A stretch of 10,034 nt of DNA from an uncultured Campylobacter sp. (GTDB lineage Bacteria; Campylobacterota; Campylobacteria; Campylobacterales; Campylobacteraceae), in contig NZ_CALHXD010000097.1 in the NCBI RefSeq assembly GCF_938040115.1, forward strand, positions 1-10,034. The letters are read 5' to 3'. Below the pieces are notes generated by a model that saw only the letters and a program-made list of their open reading frames with translations, was not told the origin of the DNA and ran no database searches. Position numbers and translations under genes: made by a program. Positions within the stretch are counted from its first letter, which is position 1. Each line of letters starts with the position of its first letter. Below are positions 6,715 through 10,034 of this stretch, one piece after another.

Positions 6715-6960
6715 TTATTTTATCTCAATATCGTCGCATATTAAGCTAATATCCGCTCCGCTTGCTTCTCTTAGCGTTTTTAGAGTATGTTTAATGTTTC
6801 TCATCGCCTCTATGTTTAGCGTTTGAGGTAGCCACTCCGCACCGCAGTTAGGGCACTCATTTAGAAAAACCTTATGCGTTTCAAACACAAAGGATATGGA
6901 TGTCTGACAATGTATACAAACAAATTCTATGCCTTTTATATTTTTTACGTTTTGTTTCAT
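6715..6960 (-). CDS. Small zinc-ribbon protein
   Basis: An 81-residue protein with two CxxC knuckles: C15-I-H-C18 (FVCIHC) and C36-P-N-C39 (NECPNCGAEW). They are separated by 17 residues with alternating hydrophobics, as in a zinc ribbon. The C-terminal half (about 48-75, IEAMRNIKHTLKTLREASGA) is an amphipathic helix. AGGAG a few bases before the ATG (complement 6968-6976) supports the start. It sits between the two polyvalent loci on the same strand, about 210 bases from each. Zinc ribbons of this size on mobile elements usually bind nucleic acid or another protein. A regulator, or an accessory factor for the neighbouring effectors, is possible but unproven. Confidence 0.7.
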   Translation of the reverse strand: MKQNVKNIKGIEFVCIHCQTSISFVFETHKVFLNECPNCGAEWLPQTLNIEAMRNIKHTLKTLREASGADISLICDDIEIK

Positions 6961-7037
6961 TGCGTTGTTCTCCTTTTTTGATTTTTTATTTTATCTCTTT
7001 TTACCTTATTTACCCGTATCTCGCTATTCTAAACCTT

Positions 7038-7055
7038 TAAATTTTATGGTATAAT
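7038..7055 (+). promoter_or_regulatory. Extended -10 promoter upstream of a candidate small RNA
   Basis: TAAATTTTATGGTATAAT has a perfect extended -10 (hexamer 7050-7055) in an intergenic region. A stem with T-run follows about 110 bases downstream, so this copy could drive a short stand-alone transcript. On the opposite strand the box would read IIP-stop-N, a broken copy of the IIPQN coding motif. Confidence 0.45.
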
Positions 7056-7061
7056 GCCATT

Positions 7062-7168
7062 TATAGATGGGGTTAAAATAATTGGCGTCCGTCCGTGACG
7101 TCACCCCCGCCTAAAACGCTTGGAGTAATTGTAAGTTAGAATATTATTTTCTATGCCAAGCGTTTTTT
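7062..7168 (+). ncRNA. Candidate small RNA, about 105 nt
   Basis: The span runs from the expected start about 7 bases after the -10 at 7050-7055 to the T-run at 7163-7168. It includes a possible GGGG/CCCC pairing (7069-7072 with the C-run at 7104-7108), the palindrome GTGACGTCAC at 7095-7104 and the terminal stem. There is no credible peptide in it. It ends immediately before the 3' end of the decayed effector gene on the other strand. The existence of the transcript is inferred only. Confidence 0.3.
7113..7168. terminator. Stem with T-run, possibly bidirectional
   Basis: AAAACGCTTGG (7113-7123) and CCAAGCGTTTT (7156-7166) pair perfectly over 11 bp with a 32-base loop. On the plus strand the stem runs into six Ts (7163-7168). 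On the minus strand it ends in four Ts. It lies two bases beyond the TAG of the effector fragment ending at 7170, so it may terminate that gene and a plus-strand transcript. Confidence 0.5.
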
Positions 7169-7169
7169 A

Positions 7170-7643
7170 CTATTTTTTCGGCTTTCTATCTGAGAAAAAG
7201 CTGATTACTCTATCTTTGCCTTTACCCATATACCCTATTGCGACTCTAAATCTTATACCGTTTTTATAGTATTCGTAGCTACGCCTGCCGTATTTATCCG
7301 TGTTGAGCTTTCCCTTGCGGACAACTTCGCCCATATTTAGATACTCTTGTTGCGTTACCCAGCCTGCGTTTTTTTCGTTCAAATGTTTTTCGATATGCAA
7401 TGCACCAAAGCCTTTTTTAGTTACTTTGTTCTCAAACCCTTTCTCAAATTTAATCGCATTTTCGATAGCTTCAAGGTCTTTGTATATGATAGTGGATTTC
7501 TTATCGTTGTAAGCTACGTTGTATATACCTCTCTTTTCTTTTTGGTCTTTATCCTTTACTATCATCTGCGCCTCGCTTTGTTCGCTTAGGCTTTTGGGTG
7601 TCTCCTTTGCAAATCTTTTCTTTGCCGCCTCTATTATCTCCAC
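7170..7643 (-). CDS. C-terminal fragment with divergent PBECR-like nuclease domain
   Basis: This is 157 residues if begun at the GTG at 7641-7643. There is no convincing RBS, and the open frame continues upstream to about 7932, so the start is probably not real. The last 80 residues show the same pattern as the other nuclease domains: ALHIEKHLNEKNAGWVTQQE, EVVRKGKLNTD, YEYYKNGIRFRVAIGYMGKG and VISFFSDRK. They match HSGVEKTGGLTDNE...EVVRGGKIADD...NFRVVIDE...YYSDR of the large gene. The first half is charged and helical (NKDLSTKTK... just upstream, then KKRFAKETPKSLSEQ). It is best read as the 3' end of the decayed polyvalent gene. The domain itself is intact and would be active only if translated. 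TAG stop, followed by a stem-loop. Confidence 0.6.
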   Translation of the reverse strand: MEIIEAAKKRFAKETPKSLSEQSEAQMIVKDKDQKEKRGIYNVAYNDKKSTIIYKDLEAIENAIKFEKGFENKVTKKGFGALHIEKHLNEKNAGWVTQQEYLNMGEVVRKGKLNTDKYGRRSYEYYKNGIRFRVAIGYMGKGKDRVISFFSDRKPKK

Positions 7644-7951
7644 TTTGGTTTTCGTGCTTAGGTCTTTATTCGTTACGGTCTTTTGTAGTAGCTTGCCTAG
7701 TTCGTCTTGCTTTAGTTTGTTTACGAAACTTGATATTTTTTCTTTATTAGCGTTTCCTTCCCCTATTTTTACTATCTGATCGTATAGTTTAGGGTTCGTC
7801 TTTTTTAGAGTAGCCGCCGTTACCTTTGAGCCAAAAAGCCCGTATATAAAACCTTTAGCAAATTTCTCCGCGTCTAAATTCCCGTTTTCGTCTTTAGCGT
7901 TCCGCCCGCTAGTCCTGCTTCTATGTGGGGGTTAGCGTAGGTTTTTATTTC

Positions 7952-7991
7952 TAGTTCGTCTTTAGCTTAATTTTGCGATATAATACTATCA
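7952..7991. repeat. 40-bp direct repeat, copy 1
   Basis: Matches 8882-8921 at 37 of 40 positions; mismatches are at 7968, 7976 and 7978. The offset is exactly 930 bases, a multiple of three, so the coding frame is the same. It spans the SIISQN-stop-AKDEL coding boundary. Confidence 0.7.
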
Positions 7992-8446
7992 TTAGTCTGC
8001 GCGACCCGCTGCGCGTCGTCCTTAAATGCAAGCCCTTGGCTATCTTTAGCCATTGGCGCAGACTGAAATGTTTTATTGCCCGTCAACCGTTTTTGTGTCG
8101 TGCCATAATCGATAAAATTTCTATCGCTGTAATAGTCAAATATTTTTTTGCCGTCATTAAATTCATCTATTACGACTCTAAAATTAACGCCTTCTTTTTT
8201 TAAATCATAGGCATACCTTATTATATCGTCTCTAAGTTCGAAGCTATCGTCGGCTATCTTGCCGTTTCTTACTACATCCATTATATTTAAAAGCTCATCA
8301 TTGCTAAGCCCGCCTGTTTTTTCAATGCCTGCGTGTTTTATCATTATCTTTTTCGCGCCTGCATTTTTGCCGCCTTGCTCTAAGGAGTAAAGGTCGCCTA
8401 GGTCTTTGCCCTGCAATATAACCTTATCTCTTTTCCCTACAAACAC
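7967..8446 (-). CDS. Internal fragment: PBECR-like nuclease domain, paralogue of the large gene's first domain
   Basis: This is 159 residues from a GTG at 8444-8446. The open frame extends without a stop up to 8608, so the true context is the upstream fragment. About three quarters of residues match residues 405-530 of the 1145-residue protein, including KIMIKHAGIEKTGGL, VVRNGKIADDSFE, NFRVVIDEFNDGKK and FDYYSDRNFIDY. It ends TNDSIISQN-stop. The intact copy at 8896-8914 reads DSIIPQNS with TCA where this one has TAA, a single-base nonsense change. Coding after the stop continues AKDEL in the same frame. PBECR domains are predicted RNases of the barnase/colicin E5/RelE group. No immunity partner is visible next to it. 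Confidence 0.6.
   Translation of the reverse strand: MFVGKRDKVILQGKDLGDLYSLEQGGKNAGAKKIMIKHAGIEKTGGLSNDELLNIMDVVRNGKIADDSFELRDDIIRYAYDLKKEGVNFRVVIDEFNDGKKIFDYYSDRNFIDYGTTQKRLTGNKTFQSAPMAKDSQGLAFKDDAQRVAQTNDSIISQN
7968..7984 (+). promoter_or_regulatory. Promoter-like box antisense to the effector fragment
   Basis: TAATTTTGCGATATAAT keeps a perfect TATAAT (7979-7984) but has CGA instead of TGG before it, so the extended -10 is lost. It is the most diverged of the five boxes and points into the nuclease domain coding region in antisense. Confidence 0.25.
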
Positions 8447-8608
8447 GTCATATACGCTTTTTTGTTCGTCGTTTAGCCTTGAAACGTCCGTATTTTTTAT
8501 TAATTTTTCTCTTGATTTATTTAACCTTAAGCCTGGTTGATTTATAATTTTCTCATTGGCGAAGTTCGCGCCGGGGTGTTGCCCGGGAGCTTCGCCTTTT
8601 ACTGCTTC

Positions 8609-10034
8609 TTACTTTGCTCCAGCTTGTTCGATTTTACTTCCTTGTTCGTCTATTTTGCCGTCTCTTATCTTTACTACGTCTGCTTTAGTGATCAAAAAAT
8701 CAGCCTTGTAGTTTTTATCGTAGCCCGCAGGCATTCTTTTGTATTCCCAACCGCCTACGCCGCCGTTGTCCTCTACCCTTGCCTCGCTAAATCTAGTTTT
8801 CCCATATCTTGCATCTTTAGCTAGTATGTCCTCTCTATCTTTTAGAAACTGCTCTATGTCGTACTCTTTAGATAGCGATTTTAGTTCGTCTTTAGCTGAA
8901 TTTTGTGGTATAATACTATCAGTGGCAGACGAATACGCTTCGCCAGCGGAATTTGCGTCCTGCTTTAGCGCAGTTTTATCGGCGGCGCTTAAAGGTGTTG
9001 GGAGCGTGGATGTCCCAACCGTCTGCCGTTTTACATTAGCGACCGACCCCGCTTTATTTGTGGTAGCCATCGTCCGGCTTTCGACCGGAGTGTCGGTTGA
9101 GGCGCGCCGACCGGTCACTTTTTCTAGCTCGGTGTTCCCTAAAAGCTTATCTTGCCTTCTTTCAAGCTCTTTTATTCTCTTATCTTTATTGTTTTTTGTG
9201 ACGTGAACTATTTGACCATCGCTTTTTCTGACGCCTATCTCGCCTACTTTTTTATCGTCTAGGTGTTTTACCATCAAAGCGTTTTCGTCTATGTTATTCT
9301 TAAAAAAATGCGTAGGGTTATCTTTTATCTCTTTGATTACGCGAAATACGTCCGCTTCGCTTTTAAACATTTCTGGATGCTTTAACGCTAGGCTCTTTAA
9401 ATTTGCTATCCATTCGTCGCTTAATACACCGCTTAAATCGTTTATCCATTTTTCAGGCTCAAATTTATGTTCGGCGTATTGTTTTGCTGCTCCGCCGTCC
9501 TTCATCGTCCAGCCCTCGCCCTTTACCTCCACACGATCAACTCCTATGCTTCGCCCCATCTCAGCCGCCGCCTGTGCGCCGCCGAGACCATATTCCTTGA
9601 TGATCTCCGCCATCTTTGACGTGAGTTCGTTGTACTGTGTCCATTTGTGTTGGAGCACCTTGAGGATTTCCTGCTCGCTGTCCATGTAGATGATGTCCAC
9701 GATGACCTTTTCTTTTTGCAGGAAGCGGTGACAGCGGTGAATCGCCTGAATGAAGTCGTTGAACTCATAGTCAATCCCGAGAAAAATCATGCGGTGACAA
9801 TGCCGCTGAAAGTTGCAGCCGCTCCCCGAGAGCTCCTTTTTCGTTGCAAGGATGCGGAATTTTCCGTCGGAGAAGTCGATTGTGTTCCGCTCGCGCACGT
9901 CCATGTCCTGCGATCCGTAGATTTCCCGCGCCTCCGGCAGTGCCTGTTTGATTGCCTTCCGCTCATCCTCGAGGTCGTGCCAGATGATAAAATGATCGTC
10001 CGGCGCAGCGTCGACAATCTCCTTTGCCTTTGTC
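8609..10034 (-). CDS. Helicase C-terminal part fused to PBECR-like and unknown domains, partial
   Basis: The frame is open to the right edge, so the N-terminus lies outside. An internal ATG at 9904 is probably not the start. From the edge to about 9502 it reads as the second RecA-like domain of a SNF2/DEAD-type helicase. It has IIWHDLEDERKAI upstream, motif V SGSGCNFQ (nt 9806-9829) and motif VI QAIHRCHRF (9722-9748). This kind of helicase occurs in Firmicutes phages and integrative elements, often followed by a DNA methylase. Here, after GVDRVEVKGEGWTM, the sequence switches to KDGGAAKQYAEHKFEPEKW and a PBECR-like region (9185-9451: HPEMFKSEADVFRVI, MVKHLDDKKVGEIGVRK). A low-complexity linker, SIIPQNS and an unrecognised domain (WEYKRMPAGYDKNYKADFLI) follow. 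The helicase part is clearly more GC-rich than the rest. It ends at a TAA that is in frame with the next fragment. Confidence 0.65.
   Translation of the reverse strand, partial: TKAKEIVDAAPDDHFIIWHDLEDERKAIKQALPEAREIYGSQDMDVRERNTIDFSDGKFRILATKKELSGSGCNFQRHCHRMIFLGIDYEFNDFIQAIHRCHRFLQKEKVIVDIIYMDSEQEILKVLQHKWTQYNELTSKMAEIIKEYGLGGAQAAAEMGRSIGVDRVEVKGEGWTMKDGGAAKQYAEHKFEPEKWINDLSGVLSDEWIANLKSLALKHPEMFKSEADVFRVIKEIKDNPTHFFKNNIDENALMVKHLDDKKVGEIGVRKSDGQIVHVTKNNKDKRIKELERRQDKLLGNTELEKVTGRRASTDTPVESRTMATTNKAGSVANVKRQTVGTSTLPTPLSAADKTALKQDANSAGEAYSSATDSIIPQNSAKDELKSLSKEYDIEQFLKDREDILAKDARYGKTRFSEARVEDNGGVGGWEYKRMPAGYDKNYKADFLITKADVVKIRDGKIDEQGSKIEQAGAK
8882..8921. repeat. 40-bp direct repeat, copy 2
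   Basis: Partner of 7952-7991 with 37 of 40 identities. This copy keeps the open reading DSIIPQNSAKDEL and the complete extended -10 on the opposite strand. Confidence 0.7.
8897..8914 (+). promoter_or_regulatory. Promoter-like box antisense within the helicase-PBECR fragment
   Basis: TGAATTTTGTGGTATAAT contains TGGTATAAT (hexamer 8909-8914), the same core as at 3017, 3563 and 7038. On the coding strand it specifies IIPQNS. Confidence 0.35.

Larger units (their letters stand above)
7170..10034 (-). pseudogene. Decayed polyvalent effector gene with helicase N-terminal part, 5' end outside window
   Basis: The reading frame is continuous from the right edge to 8609 (TAA), then continues in the same frame to 7967 (TAA), then to about 7897. 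There a frameshift moves it to the frame that ends at 7170. Protein homology carries across each break. Residues after the first stop (QHPGANFANEKIINQPGL, then DEQKSVYDVF) match the 1145-residue protein just before its first nuclease domain. AKDEL after the second stop matches SAKDEL at the intact IIPQN copy. KDENGNLDAEKFAKGF after the shift matches SIDEDGNFSPERFAAGF. The order is helicase C-terminal part, PBECR-like domain, IIPQN, unrecognised domain, PBECR domain, IISQN, GSK segment, divergent PBECR domain. Original length exceeded 950 residues. Sequencing error at all three places is the alternative. Confidence 0.6.

Noticed and set aside
7967..8611. Programmed stop readthrough or an alternative genetic code in which TAA is sense
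   Set aside because: Normal genes here also end in TAA (e.g. at 4 and 6715), and a frameshift lies in the same gene. Simple decay is a better explanation.
8997..9019. GTTGGGA/TCCCAAC inverted repeat as a terminator
   Set aside because: Only a 7-bp stem, inside an open coding region, with no T-run on either side.
9085..9110. GGCGCGCC and nearby GC-rich inverted repeats as a cloning scar
   Set aside because: The reading frame passes through without interruption and no vector sequence is recognisable. An 8-base palindrome alone is weak evidence.
9544..10017. Two other minus-strand open frames rich in Arg/Ser/Thr in the helicase region
   Set aside because: They overlap the frame carrying helicase motifs V and VI, and their composition is that of out-of-frame GC-rich DNA.

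Overview
The window most likely comes from a Campylobacter-like (Campylobacterota) plasmid or phage-plasmid. The backbone is AT-rich with many TTTAAATTT-type runs, the promoter-like boxes resemble Campylobacter extended -10 sites, and the gene set combines a plasmid replication protein, a phage capsid fragment and multi-domain phage/plasmid effector genes. The genus is inferred from sequence style and is not proven.

Layout. At the left edge (4-717, minus) is a small membrane-anchored protein of unknown function. It is divergent from a replication module: an origin-like intergenic region with three tandem 43-bp iterons (927-1055), a RepL-like winged-helix initiator (1102-1977, plus) and a PIN-domain ribonuclease overlapping it by an ATGA (1974-2378). 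A 686-bp non-coding region (2379-3064) follows. It holds many GGGAAAA boxes, hairpins and a 21-bp palindrome.

Everything from 3065 to the right edge is encoded on the minus strand. A 1145-residue mosaic (3065-6502) begins with what looks like the N-terminal arm of an SU10-type major capsid protein and carries two PBECR-type (phage Barnase-EndoU-ColicinE5/D-RelE-like) nuclease domains. One of its linkers (about residues 528-625) is the out-of-frame translation of an embedded small gene that has its own RBS and start. A second, degenerate iteron array (41-42 bp spacing) and a 16-bp GC palindrome lie just upstream. Next come a small zinc-ribbon protein (6715-6960) and a possible small RNA on the plus strand (about 7062-7168).

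The right third (7170-10034) reads as one decayed polyvalent gene cut into pieces by two TAA stops (8609-8611, 7967-7969) and one frameshift (near 7897). Its upstream part is the C-terminal half of a SNF2/DEAD-like helicase with higher GC. This joins Campylobacter-like PBECR sequence abruptly near 9502.

Together: RepL-like protein plus iterons would drive replication, the PIN protein may act in maintenance, and the large minus-strand genes are polyvalent effectors of the kind carried by phages and conjugative elements to act on the recipient cell. The main novelty is how these effectors are built: pieces of capsid, helicase and another small gene are spliced to nuclease modules. A promoter-like DNA box (core TGGTATAAT) recurs five times at or near module boundaries, and twice it lies outside any intact gene.
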